From JAYFRE01 sp034926235 (GTDB taxonomy: Bacteria; Pseudomonadota; Alphaproteobacteria; Rhodospirillales; Magnetospirillaceae), in NCBI GenBank assembly GCA_034926235.1, contig JAYFRE010000018.1, positions 1-49,849 on the forward strand: DNA of 49,849 nucleotides, in the 5' to 3' direction. Positions 17,753-25,390 of the stretch are shown here, one piece after another; position 1 is the first letter of the stretch, and every line of letters begins with the position of its first letter. The translations under genes were made by a program, and so were the position numbers. The notes under the pieces are model-generated. The model searched no databases and was not told the origin of the DNA. It saw nothing but the letters and a program-made list of their open reading frames with translations.

Positions 17753-17837
17753 TGGTTTCACCCGGACTTCCTCCGGATGGTCGCTGGTGCTAGGCTCTGG
17801 CGCTTTGTCCAGAACAACCGGAAGGAGGCCTCGTCTC

Positions 17838-18506
17838 GTGACCGAATCCCAGACAGCCGATCTTTTGCACAACTATGATCGGGTCAAGGCCGAAATCGCC
17901 GCTGCCGAATCCAAACCCGGGGCAGTCACTCTGGTCGCGGTCAGCAAGACGGTTCCTACTTTTCGTATCGAACCTGTTCTGGCGGCTGGGCAGCGCTGTT
18001 TCGGCGAAAACCGGGTCCAGGAATCGATGGAGAAATGGCCGGGTTTGAAGGCCCGTTATCCCGGTGTCGAGCTGCATCTGATCGGGCCTTTGCAAACCAA
18101 TAAGGTGCGCGAAGCGGTGGCGCTGTTCGACGTCATCCAAACCCTGGATCGCCCGCGTCTGGCCGAAGCCTTGGTCAAGGAACGGGACCGCAGCGGGCGT
18201 TGTCCGTCGCTGCTGATCGAGGTCAATTGCGGCGCGGAACCGCAAAAGGCTGGAGTGCTGCCCGCCGATGCCCCTGGTTTTATCGCGGCATGTCGGGACC
18301 AATGGCGGCTTCCGGTCATCGGATTGATGTGCATTCCGCCCGCCGATCAGGATCCTGCGCCGCATTTCGCCCTTTTGGCTACCTTGGCGCATGATGCGGG
18401 ATTGCCTGTGGTCAGCATGGGCATGAGCGGGGATTTCGCCCTGGCCGCGCGCATGGGGGCGACGCATGTCAGGGTCGGTTCGGCGATTTTCGGCGCACGC
18501 GGCTAA
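17838..18506 (+). CDS. YggS/PROSC family PLP-binding homeostasis protein
   Basis: 222-residue alanine-racemase-like barrel protein that binds pyridoxal 5'-phosphate and buffers its pool. The PLP lysine is K37 in LVAVSKTVP. The family blocks FGENRVQE, HLIGPLQTNK and VSMGMSGDF..A are present. The GTG at 17838 has AGGAGG 9-10 nt upstream; an upstream in-frame ATG at 17787 is not supported. It lies alone between the porin terminator and a convergent PagL gene. Confidence 0.94.
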   Translation: MTESQTADLLHNYDRVKAEIAAAESKPGAVTLVAVSKTVPTFRIEPVLAAGQRCFGENRVQESMEKWPGLKARYPGVELHLIGPLQTNKVREAVALFDVIQTLDRPRLAEALVKERDRSGRCPSLLIEVNCGAEPQKAGVLPADAPGFIAACRDQWRLPVIGLMCIPPADQDPAPHFALLATLAHDAGLPVVSMGMSGDFALAARMGATHVRVGSAIFGARG

Positions 18507-18514
18507 GAGACGGA

Positions 18515-19021
18515 TTAGCGGCGGCCCGTCAGCTTATCCAAGGGATAGGAATAGCGGAGCAGCAAGGATTCCGTGCCGGGGTTCCGGTCTCCTAAGCTTG
18601 CATTGGAGATATGATAAAAGCCGAGTCCCAGGCGTGAGGTATCGTCGAAACGATAGGCAAGATCGATCCCGCTGCGGAATTCTAGCCCATGGCCAAGATC
18701 GAGATCGCCATGGCGATAGCCACCGGCCGCTACCGACAGGGTCATGACGATGTTCCGGCCCCAATAGAGATCGGTCAACAGGCCGGCATAGCCGTAATAA
18801 TTGCCCCCCGACATGACCAGCGCGCCGACATGCGGCTTGAAGATCCAGAGCTTATATCCAGAACGCCAGGAAATATCCACTTCGGGCTTGGCATCGTCCA
18901 GCACATAACCCGCGCCGGTGGCGATCGCGAGATGGCCGCTTTGCCCTTCGGCGAGAGCAGGAGCGGCCTGAACCAGGCCGCAGGCGAGAGCGAGCGCAAA
19001 AGCTTTTCCACGAAAACTCAT
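18515..19021 (-). CDS. PagL-like lipid A 3-O-deacylase
   Basis: 168-residue outer-membrane beta-barrel hydrolase of the acyloxyacyl hydrolase/PagL family, which removes the 3-O acyl chain from lipid A. The signal peptide ends near ALAEG. The catalytic triad known for PagL is present with the right spacing: His137 and Ser139 in YHISNASLG, and Glu151 in NPGTESLLL (spacing 2 and 14 residues, as in the Pseudomonas enzyme). The ATG at 19021 is preferred over a TTG at 19033. Active lipid A remodelling is inference from the intact triad. Confidence 0.87.
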   Translation of the reverse strand: MSFRGKAFALALACGLVQAAPALAEGQSGHLAIATGAGYVLDDAKPEVDISWRSGYKLWIFKPHVGALVMSGGNYYGYAGLLTDLYWGRNIVMTLSVAAGGYRHGDLDLGHGLEFRSGIDLAYRFDDTSRLGLGFYHISNASLGDRNPGTESLLLRYSYPLDKLTGRR

Positions 19022-19102
19022 AAGGCCCCCCAAGGTCCGACGCAGGAAGTAAGGATCATAAGGGAGCGCGCGCGGAGTTTCACGGCGATTTTTTTTGAAT
19101 GT

Positions 19103-20143
19103 TCAGTGCAGTGACGCGGAATCGGCGCCATTTCCGGCTGACGTGACAGCGGCACTATCGGTTTTGCCGCCCAAGCGGGCGCTGCGGTCATATTTATCCA
19201 TCGCCTGGTTGAAGGCGCTTGCGAACCATTGTGTGTTTCCAGGGTCACCGGATTGCGAGACCTGGGTCGCAGACAAGGCGAGGGAATGGCCGCCGGGCAG
19301 GGCTCCGGGACCCGTCGTGGGCGGCGGCAGAGTCTGGGGCGGCTTTTCAGGACCGCTCCGTTCGGGAACCGGCCAGGATTTGCGGTTGCCAGTGGTCGCG
19401 ATGTGCCGGTCGGCTGGTTTTGAGCCTGCTGCCGCGATCTGAACCGATGGAGCCGCCGCTTCGGTGGCGCGGTCGGCAAGCGCGCTTTCCGAACCCATCG
19501 GGCCTGCGGAAGGAATAGCGGCATTCAGACGCAAGGGGGAGGCGGAGGTAGCTCCTTCGGTCTGTGCGGCGGTTTGAGGCCGGGACGGTGAAAGGGCGGA
19601 TGCGCCGAAGATCAGATAATCACCGGCCCGTACCGGCCCGGATTCGGCCTTATCCCCATGAACGGGCTGCGTTGAAACGTCCGCCGGTGCGACGGCGGCC
19701 ATGACGGGGGTAGGAGGCGCGGGATTAACCGATGCAGAAGTCTCTGTGGCGGGGGCTGATTCCGCTACCTGGGTGGTGGGACTGCTCTCGCCATCGAACA
19801 AGGCCATGACGTTGCCGGCAAATCCTTTCCCGGTGGCGTCCTGGCACATCAGTTCAAAGATGGCGGCGGCCAGTCCGATCGGTCCGCCCAAAAGCACGCC
19901 ACCCAGAACAGCGCTGACCGCGCCCCGGTCATCGCCTGTCACTTCACGGTAGACGGATCCGACGACGGGGATGTGCTGAAGCGGATTGATAAGGTCCAGA
20001 AGGTCCGAAAAACCCGGCCCGTCCGGATCGTCAAAAGCCCGAACGCCACCGCGGGCGGTGTCGATGTCAACCGTTACCGTCCCGGGCGGGACAGTGGGCG
20101 GAGAAGCCGGGCTCGATTGCAGGGCATTGGTCTCGACGGACAT
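19103..20143 (-). CDS. Uncharacterised protein, conserved N-terminal block plus Pro/Ala-rich tail
   Basis: 346-residue protein without a recognised family name. Residues about 40-125 form an ordered block with INPLQHIPVVGSVYREVTGD and a glycine-rich GGVLLGGPIGLAAAIFELM helix. I recognise similar text in other Rhodospirillales proteins of unknown function. The remainder to the C-terminus is rich in Pro, Ala, Ser and Thr with no predicted fold. No signal peptide is evident. The ATG at 20143 is the first ATG; a TTG at 20182 would add 13 residues. It lies 81 bp upstream of the PagL gene on the same strand and may share its transcript. Confidence 0.75.
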   Translation of the reverse strand: MSVETNALQSSPASPPTVPPGTVTVDIDTARGGVRAFDDPDGPGFSDLLDLINPLQHIPVVGSVYREVTGDDRGAVSAVLGGVLLGGPIGLAAAIFELMCQDATGKGFAGNVMALFDGESSPTTQVAESAPATETSASVNPAPPTPVMAAVAPADVSTQPVHGDKAESGPVRAGDYLIFGASALSPSRPQTAAQTEGATSASPLRLNAAIPSAGPMGSESALADRATEAAAPSVQIAAAGSKPADRHIATTGNRKSWPVPERSGPEKPPQTLPPPTTGPGALPGGHSLALSATQVSQSGDPGNTQWFASAFNQAMDKYDRSARLGGKTDSAAVTSAGNGADSASLH

Positions 20144-20258
20144 GGCACCAGGGCGTTGAACAGGAACGACGCCGGATAACAAGCAAAAGACATGCCAGAG
20201 GAGACGGCTGCCTAATTAATTGAAAACACTGAGATTCCAATTAAGCAACCGACAGGGA

Positions 20259-20277
20259 CCCGGCAGAGATTGCCGGG
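20259..20277. terminator. Hairpin downstream of ribA
   Basis: CCCGGCA (20259-20265), loop GAGAT, TGCCGGG (20271-20277). It lies 7 bp after the ribA stop on the minus strand. There is no T tract, so it may be a weak terminator or mRNA-end stabiliser. Confidence 0.45.
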
Positions 20278-20284
20278 CCAGAGA

Positions 20285-21403
20285 TCAAAAGAGATGGCCG
20301 CTGCGCGTCGCCTTGGTCTTCAGATAGAAGACATTGTGTTTGTTGGATGGGAACACATGCGGCACCCGTTCGGCGACGGTAACGCCATGACGCGCCAACC
20401 CATCCACCTTGGCGGGGTTGTTGGTCAGCAGGCGAATCGTGGTGATGCCCAGAAGACGCAGGATTTCCGCCGCCGGCAGATAGATGCGCTCGTCATCGTC
20501 GAAACCGAGCTGAAGATTGGCGTCCAGCGTATCGAAGCCTTCATCCTGAAGCTGATAGGCGCGCAGCTTGTTGACCAAGCCGATGCCCCGGCCTTCCTGC
20601 GCCAGATAAAGCAGGACCCCGGTGCCGACCCGGCCGATTTCGGCGATGGCGCCGCGCAGCTGGTCGCCGCAATCGCAGCGCAGCGATCCCAGAATGTCGC
20701 CGGTGAAGCATTCGGAATGCAGGCGGGTCAGAACCGGACTGTCGGGGCCAGGTTCACCGATGACGATGGCCAGATGCTCGATGCCGCCGTCCGCCGGACG
20801 GAAAGCGATGACCCGCGCCGATTCGGCCCCGAGCAGAGGAACCCGCGCCTCGCTGACGCGCGACAGCGTGCGGGCGGAGGTCTGCTGATAGGCCATGACG
20901 TCTTCTGCGTCGAGAATGCAGGCCGTTTCCGGGGCTTCGGAAAGGGGGGCTGCGACCACGGCGGGAAGAAGGCGGCTCAGCTTGGCCAAAGTTATGGCAG
21001 CTTCCGCCCAGGCGGGAATTTCAGGGATGGCGCTGACCGCTTCGGGCCGGCCCAGACTTAAGGGATCGGCGAGCGAGGACACCCGTTCGGCGGTCAGATT
21101 GCCCGACAGGCTCAGCAGGACCACGGGCCGCGGCGTCTCGATCAATCCAAGCACCATGGCGCGCCGTCCGGTCATCGCCACCATCGGCGGTGCCGAGGCT
21201 TGAGCGGCGAGCTGCTTCAGCTTGTCGTCATCCGCCGATTCGGCGGCCAGAACCAGCGCCAGCCCGGAACCGCCCGGCGTCGTGGAGGGGGCGCGCAACA
21301 GGACGGCGCCGCCCCGGCGCAGTTCGGCCATGGCCCGATCGACGGCGATCATGGCGGCGGAGGAGGTGGTGGACGGAGAATCGGTGCTCACGGACAGGCT
21401 CAT
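20285..21403 (-). CDS. ribA: GTP cyclohydrolase II with degenerate N-terminal DHBP-like domain
   Basis: 372-residue enzyme for the first step of riboflavin synthesis. The C-terminal half (from about residue 180) is GTP cyclohydrolase II. Its zinc cysteines are C232, C243 and C245 in HSECFTGDILGSLRCDCGDQ, followed by the EGRGIGLVNKLRAYQLQD segment. The N-terminal 170 residues resemble the DHBP synthase half of RibBA but lack its acidic active-site motif, so they are probably structural; this layout is known in alphaproteobacteria. Transcribed divergently from the response regulator gene. Confidence 0.94.
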   Translation of the reverse strand: MSLSVSTDSPSTTSSAAMIAVDRAMAELRRGGAVLLRAPSTTPGGSGLALVLAAESADDDKLKQLAAQASAPPMVAMTGRRAMVLGLIETPRPVVLLSLSGNLTAERVSSLADPLSLGRPEAVSAIPEIPAWAEAAITLAKLSRLLPAVVAAPLSEAPETACILDAEDVMAYQQTSARTLSRVSEARVPLLGAESARVIAFRPADGGIEHLAIVIGEPGPDSPVLTRLHSECFTGDILGSLRCDCGDQLRGAIAEIGRVGTGVLLYLAQEGRGIGLVNKLRAYQLQDEGFDTLDANLQLGFDDDERIYLPAAEILRLLGITTIRLLTNNPAKVDGLARHGVTVAERVPHVFPSNKHNVFYLKTKATRSGHLF

Positions 21404-21508
21404 CGACTATGGTGATTTCAACAGGCGCGGCATACTAACCGGCTTTCGCGCCGGGAAAAAGCTCTGGCTGATCTTTTCCCTGCTCCCAATATAGGATGGC
21501 AAGGCCGG

Positions 21509-22231
21509 ATGGCACAGGGTAACGTTCCGGAAATCATGACTGACGCCAAACGCATTCTTCTTGCCGCCTCGGATTCCCTTTTGCGCCACAGCCTGGCCAA
21601 CCAGCTTGCCGGGCAGGGATTCGCCGTGACCGAAGCCGATTGCGCCCCGTTCGACCCGGTCCTGATCGAGCACGCGCCCGATGCCGTGCTGATCGATGAT
21701 GGCGGCGCGGATGACGCGGCCCTGACGCTGTGCCGGGATTTGCATGGGCATAATCCGCACTTGCCGATCCTGATTCTGGCCGCTGACGCCGGTAGAGCGG
21801 CGTGGAGCGACGCCGGAGCGACCGCCGTTATCGCCAAACCGGTGCGGCTGGCTGTCCTGCTGGACCGGTTGCGCGGACTGATCCGGGAGGACGACGCGTC
21901 CGAACCCATCCTCCTCGATGGCGGGATTTGCCTGGACAGGGCGGCGCGGACAATCAGCGATGATACGGGCTGGGTTCTGGCCTTGACCGAAAAGGAAGTG
22001 GCGATCCTGTCCTATCTGTACGAGGCCGGCGACCGGGCGGTTCCGCGCGACGAGCTTCTGGCCGAAGTCTGGGGCTATGCCGGCGATGTCTCGACCCACA
22101 CCGTCGAAACCCATATTTATCGGCTGCGCCGCAAACTGGGATCGGCGGCAGCGTTGCTGGCGACCGATGACGGCGGCTACCGGCTGATCGGCGCGCCGGA
22201 TTCGTCCAGATCCAGCATCACCGGGACGTGA
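21509..22231 (+). CDS. Atypical OmpR-family response regulator
   Basis: 240-residue receiver plus winged-helix regulator. The receiver is degenerate. The usual acidic pair after the first strand reads ILLAASDSLL, the switch Thr/Ser is Ala (PILILAADAG), while the phospho-acceptor Asp (VLID) and the late Lys (AKPV) remain. The C-terminal domain is a normal OmpR effector with LTEKEVAILSYL and THTVETHIYRLRRKLG. No sensor kinase lies nearby. Phosphorylation may be weak or absent. The ATG at 21509 was chosen; 21536 is also possible. Its last 55 bp overlap the convergent xthA 3' end. Confidence 0.88.
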   Translation: MAQGNVPEIMTDAKRILLAASDSLLRHSLANQLAGQGFAVTEADCAPFDPVLIEHAPDAVLIDDGGADDAALTLCRDLHGHNPHLPILILAADAGRAAWSDAGATAVIAKPVRLAVLLDRLRGLIREDDASEPILLDGGICLDRAARTISDDTGWVLALTEKEVAILSYLYEAGDRAVPRDELLAEVWGYAGDVSTHTVETHIYRLRRKLGSAAALLATDDGGYRLIGAPDSSRSSITGT

Positions 22232-22983
22232 TCGGAGGGCTGCGTCCAGCCGCGCGTTTCCGCCAATACCATTGCGGCGGAAAGACGGGGGACCAGCGGC
22301 GGCGTAACCCAGATGTGATCCAGCCGCCGGCCGCGATCGCTTTTGGCCCAGTCGGCGGCGCGGTAGCTCCACCAGCTATAGAGGCGTCGTTCGGGCGGAA
22401 TGAAATGCCGGACCGCGTCCACCCAGCGCCGCGATTCCTGGAAAACGCCCAGCCGCGCGACTTCGACCGGCGTATGGCTGACGACGTCCAGAAGCTGCTT
22501 ATGCGACCAGACGTCGGTTTCCAGCGGGGCGATGTTGAAATCGCCTAGAACGATGGCCGGGCGGGCGGGGTCTTGCGTTCCAAACCAGGCGGTGATGTCG
22601 TCGAGGAACGCCAGCTTGTGGGCGAATTTGTCGTTCACGTCGGGATCGGGAATGTCGCCGCCCGCCGGAATGTACAGACAATTGAGATCGATCCCGGCGA
22701 CGGTGGCGGCGATATGACGGCAATCGGCCCGGCCGCAATGGTCATGCACCTGCACGGATTCGAGCGGCAGGCGCGAGGCGATGGCGACGCCGTTATAGCT
22801 TTTCATGCCGGCGATGGCGATATGCTCGAACCCCATCTGGGCCAGCGCCGCGCGAGGAAAGAGGTCGTTGATGACCTTGGTTTCCTGAAGGCAGAGAACG
22901 TCCGGGCGGACCAGGCTGTTCAGGGTTTCGATCTGAGGCAGCCTGAGCCGGACCGAATTGATGTTCCAGGTGACGATACGCAA
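22177..22983 (-). CDS. xthA: Exodeoxyribonuclease III (AP endonuclease)
   Basis: 268-residue Mg-dependent endonuclease/exonuclease/phosphatase-fold enzyme that cuts DNA at abasic sites. Motifs: MRIVTWNINSVR with metal or phosphate ligand Asn7, LQETK with Glu34, GDFNIAP, and the C-terminal SDHVPV catalytic Asp-His. The 3' end overlaps the regulator gene on the other strand by 55 bp. Confidence 0.95.
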   Translation of the reverse strand: MRIVTWNINSVRLRLPQIETLNSLVRPDVLCLQETKVINDLFPRAALAQMGFEHIAIAGMKSYNGVAIASRLPLESVQVHDHCGRADCRHIAATVAGIDLNCLYIPAGGDIPDPDVNDKFAHKLAFLDDITAWFGTQDPARPAIVLGDFNIAPLETDVWSHKQLLDVVSHTPVEVARLGVFQESRRWVDAVRHFIPPERRLYSWWSYRAADWAKSDRGRRLDHIWVTPPLVPRLSAAMVLAETRGWTQPSDHVPVMLDLDESGAPISR

Positions 22984-23004
22984 GACGACAAGGCTCCGTT
23001 CGTG

Positions 23005-23688
23005 TCAGACCACGGAAAAACGGCAGACGCCGATCCCTGTGATGGCGATTTCGGTCTTGTCGCCCCGGACCAACGCGCCGACGCCGGCCGGTGTGCCGGT
23101 ATAGATCAGATCGCCCGCCGCCAGAGCGACATAGCCGGACAGGAAGGCGATGATGTCGGCCGAACCCCAGATCATGTCGGCAAGATCGGCATCCTGGCGA
23201 ATCTGGCCGTTGACCATGGTCGTCAGCCGTCCCTGGGCCGGGTGGCCGATGGCCGAGGCCGGGGCGATGTCCGACAGGATCGCCGATAAATCAAAGCCCT
23301 TGGCCATGTCCCAGGGGCCGCCGGCAGCCTTGGCGGCGGCCTGGATGTCGCGGCGGGTCAGATCGCAGCCGGCGGCATAACCGAACACGCAGTCCAAAGC
23401 CCGTCCGGCGGGAATGGCGGTTCCGCCCTTGCCGAGCGCGATGACCAGTTCGCCTTCGAAATGAAGATTTGTCGTCGCGGACGGAAAGGGGATTTCCGTC
23501 TGCTGGGTCACGGCGTCCGCCGGCTTGGTGAAAAAAACCGGCTTTTCACGGCTGGGATCGGTTCCCATCTCGCGGGCGTGGGCGGCGTAGTTCTGCCCGA
23601 CGCAGAAAATCCGACGCACGGGAAACAGGCCGCCGCCTGCGACGGCGACGACGCTTGGGGCCGGCGGGGGGAAAAGGAAGGATGTCAT
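23005..23688 (-). CDS. Fumarylacetoacetate hydrolase family protein
   Basis: 227-residue FAH-fold hydrolase/isomerase/decarboxylase, stand-alone type. Motifs are IFCVGQNYAAHAREMG, KPVFFTKP, the metal-binding LHFEGELVIALGKGG with Glu pair, and GCDLTRRD. The C-terminal GDLIYTGTPAGVG closes the active site. The family acts on acylpyruvates, oxaloacetate or 2-hydroxyhepta-2,4-diene-1,7-dioate type substrates; the sequence does not decide. The start ATG at 23688 gives the typical N-terminus; 27 upstream codons are open but atypical. Confidence 0.9.
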   Translation of the reverse strand: MTSFLFPPPAPSVVAVAGGGLFPVRRIFCVGQNYAAHAREMGTDPSREKPVFFTKPADAVTQQTEIPFPSATTNLHFEGELVIALGKGGTAIPAGRALDCVFGYAAGCDLTRRDIQAAAKAAGGPWDMAKGFDLSAILSDIAPASAIGHPAQGRLTTMVNGQIRQDADLADMIWGSADIIAFLSGYVALAAGDLIYTGTPAGVGALVRGDKTEIAITGIGVCRFSVV

Positions 23689-23775
23689 GGCAAGGCTCTC
23701 CACCACTTTTGCTGCAACCGGAAAGGCGGCGGACAGGATGGCCCTAAAACGAGGCGTTTGCGAAGACAAAAAGAA

Positions 23776-23807
23776 GGCGCCCGGTCAGGGGGGGACAACC
23801 GGGCGCC
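23776..23807 (-). terminator. Strong intrinsic terminator
   Basis: GGCGCCCGGT (23776-23785) pairs perfectly with ACCGGGCGCC (23798-23807), loop 12 nt. On the minus strand the stem is followed by TTCTTTTTG. It therefore ends the aminotransferase-ftsK-lolA-amidotransferase transcript. The rest of the 264-bp gap 23689-23952 shows no gene. Confidence 0.85.
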
Positions 23808-23952
23808 TTTGCTCCTTTCGAGGGAGCCGCGAGAAGCAGCAGGGGAAACCGCTTTCTCGCCGGTCACGGCCATTGCAGTCGCGACCCTCTGTTGAAAGAG
23901 ATGGGATAGAAAAAGGCAGCCTCAACCCCTACTAACGGATATAGGAGGTCTG

Positions 23953-24705
23953 TCAGGGGAGGGTGGCGTCGAGAAAATCCTCGAACAGCGCGCGAGAGAA
24001 GGCGTTTTGCGCTACATCCCATTCCGGATGCCATTGCACCCCGGCGACGAAGCGGTACTCGTGGGCGCGGACGGCTTCGATCTGACCGTCGGGTGCGGTG
24101 GCCTCGATCGCCAGTCCCGGGGCCAGCCGGTCGATGCCTTGGCCGTGCAGGGAATTGACCATCGCCTCACCGCCGCCGGCCAGGCGGCCGAGCCATCCGT
24201 CGGGATGGAACCGGACTGGGTGGGCGGGCGCGAACTGGACCGCCAGCGGTTCCCGGTAATTGGAGCGGTGATCGAGATGGCCTTCGACCTCATGCAGGCG
24301 GGCATGCAGGCTGCCGCCCATGGCCACATTGATCTCTTGAAGCCCCCGGCAGATTCCGAAAACCGGCAAATCCCGCGCCAGCGCCCGGCCGATCAGGGCG
24401 AAAACGGTGGTGTCGCGCCTGGGATCATAAGGCGGGCAGGGCCGGCCCGCACCGCCATAAAGATCGGGATGAACATTGGCGATCGCACCGGTCAGAACCA
24501 ACCCGTCGATGACCGACAGCAGCGCGTCGATGCCGGTCTCGTCTTTAAAGCAGGGAATCACGATCGGTGTCGCGCCGGTTGCTTCCAGCGCCGCGATGTA
24601 GGGGTCGCCGACGGCGTGAAAGACCATTTCGTCATGAGCGGCCAGGGTCTTCATGCTGGACGCCAAACCGATGAGCGGACTGCGGAGACGGGATTCGCGG
24701 GACAT
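23953..24705 (-). CDS. Class I glutamine amidotransferase-like hydrolase (peptidase C26, PuuD-like)
   Basis: 250-residue gamma-glutamyl hydrolase. The nucleophile is Cys119 in FGICRGLQEINVAMGG, and the His-Glu pair lies in the C-terminal GVQWHPEWD. The family includes gamma-glutamyl-GABA hydrolase of putrescine breakdown, but no other putrescine genes are in the window, so the substrate stays open. The ATG at 24705 lies 8 bp after the lolA stop, so it is the last gene of the ftsK-lolA operon. Confidence 0.9.
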   Translation of the reverse strand: MSRESRLRSPLIGLASSMKTLAAHDEMVFHAVGDPYIAALEATGATPIVIPCFKDETGIDALLSVIDGLVLTGAIANVHPDLYGGAGRPCPPYDPRRDTTVFALIGRALARDLPVFGICRGLQEINVAMGGSLHARLHEVEGHLDHRSNYREPLAVQFAPAHPVRFHPDGWLGRLAGGGEAMVNSLHGQGIDRLAPGLAIEATAPDGQIEAVRAHEYRFVAGVQWHPEWDVAQNAFSRALFEDFLDATLP

Positions 24706-24713
24706 GAGCGGGA

Positions 24714-25361
24714 TCAGCGCGGCTCCGGCGGGGCGGTGAAAGCGGGGTCGTCGAACACGAACAAGGATTTGTCCAAACTGATCCCCGTCCGCATGTCGAA
24801 CAGGGAAACGGTGGTGGTTTGGCCCTGCCGATCGACGATATGCCATTGTTTCAGGGCCAGCGGCGCTTCGGAAAACAGCATGGTGATGCGACCTTGATCG
24901 GAATCATCGGTCTGGATCAGGGTGATTTCAAACACACCGGGGCCGCGCGTGACCTTGGTCACCGTCAGCCGGTCTCCCGACAGGCGGATCTGCGGCAGAA
25001 CCAGGATGCCGGCGGGCGTCGAATCCAGCCCGACATAGCTGGTCTGCAGCAGCTTGGTGTCGTGATAGATCAGGAAATTGCCGTTGGCGATCACCTGGAT
25101 CGCCGATGGGGGATCGTAATCGAGCCTAAGCCGTCCGGGGCGCGACAGATAAAAGCTGCCCTCGGCGGTGGCGCCGTTGCTCGACACTTGCAGGAAGCGC
25201 GCGGATAGGGTGGTGATGGCATTGAGATAGGTCTCCGCCCGGGCAACCATTTCCCGGTCCTTGGGCGACAAACCCGCAGCGTCCGCCTGCAAGGGCGATA
25301 ATGCCAGGAGGAACAGGGCGAAAACCCACATTCCAATGCCCGTTTTTCCCAGTCGTCTCAT
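24714..25361 (-). CDS. lolA: Outer-membrane lipoprotein carrier protein LolA
   Basis: 215-residue periplasmic chaperone that ferries lipoproteins from LolCDE to the outer membrane. The signal peptide ends near LQADAAG. The body shows the LolA fold text FLQVSSNGATAEGSFYLSRP, RLRLDYDPPSAIQVIANG and the C-terminal strand region. It sits between ftsK and the amidotransferase gene, the usual lolA position in alphaproteobacteria. Clients in this window include LptE and the DUF3576 lipoprotein. Confidence 0.94.
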   Translation of the reverse strand: MRRLGKTGIGMWVFALFLLALSPLQADAAGLSPKDREMVARAETYLNAITTLSARFLQVSSNGATAEGSFYLSRPGRLRLDYDPPSAIQVIANGNFLIYHDTKLLQTSYVGLDSTPAGILVLPQIRLSGDRLTVTKVTRGPGVFEITLIQTDDSDQGRITMLFSEAPLALKQWHIVDRQGQTTTVSLFDMRTGISLDKSLFVFDDPAFTAPPEPR

Positions 25362-25390
25362 GCTTGCTCCTAAAAACGGACAGTTGAGGC

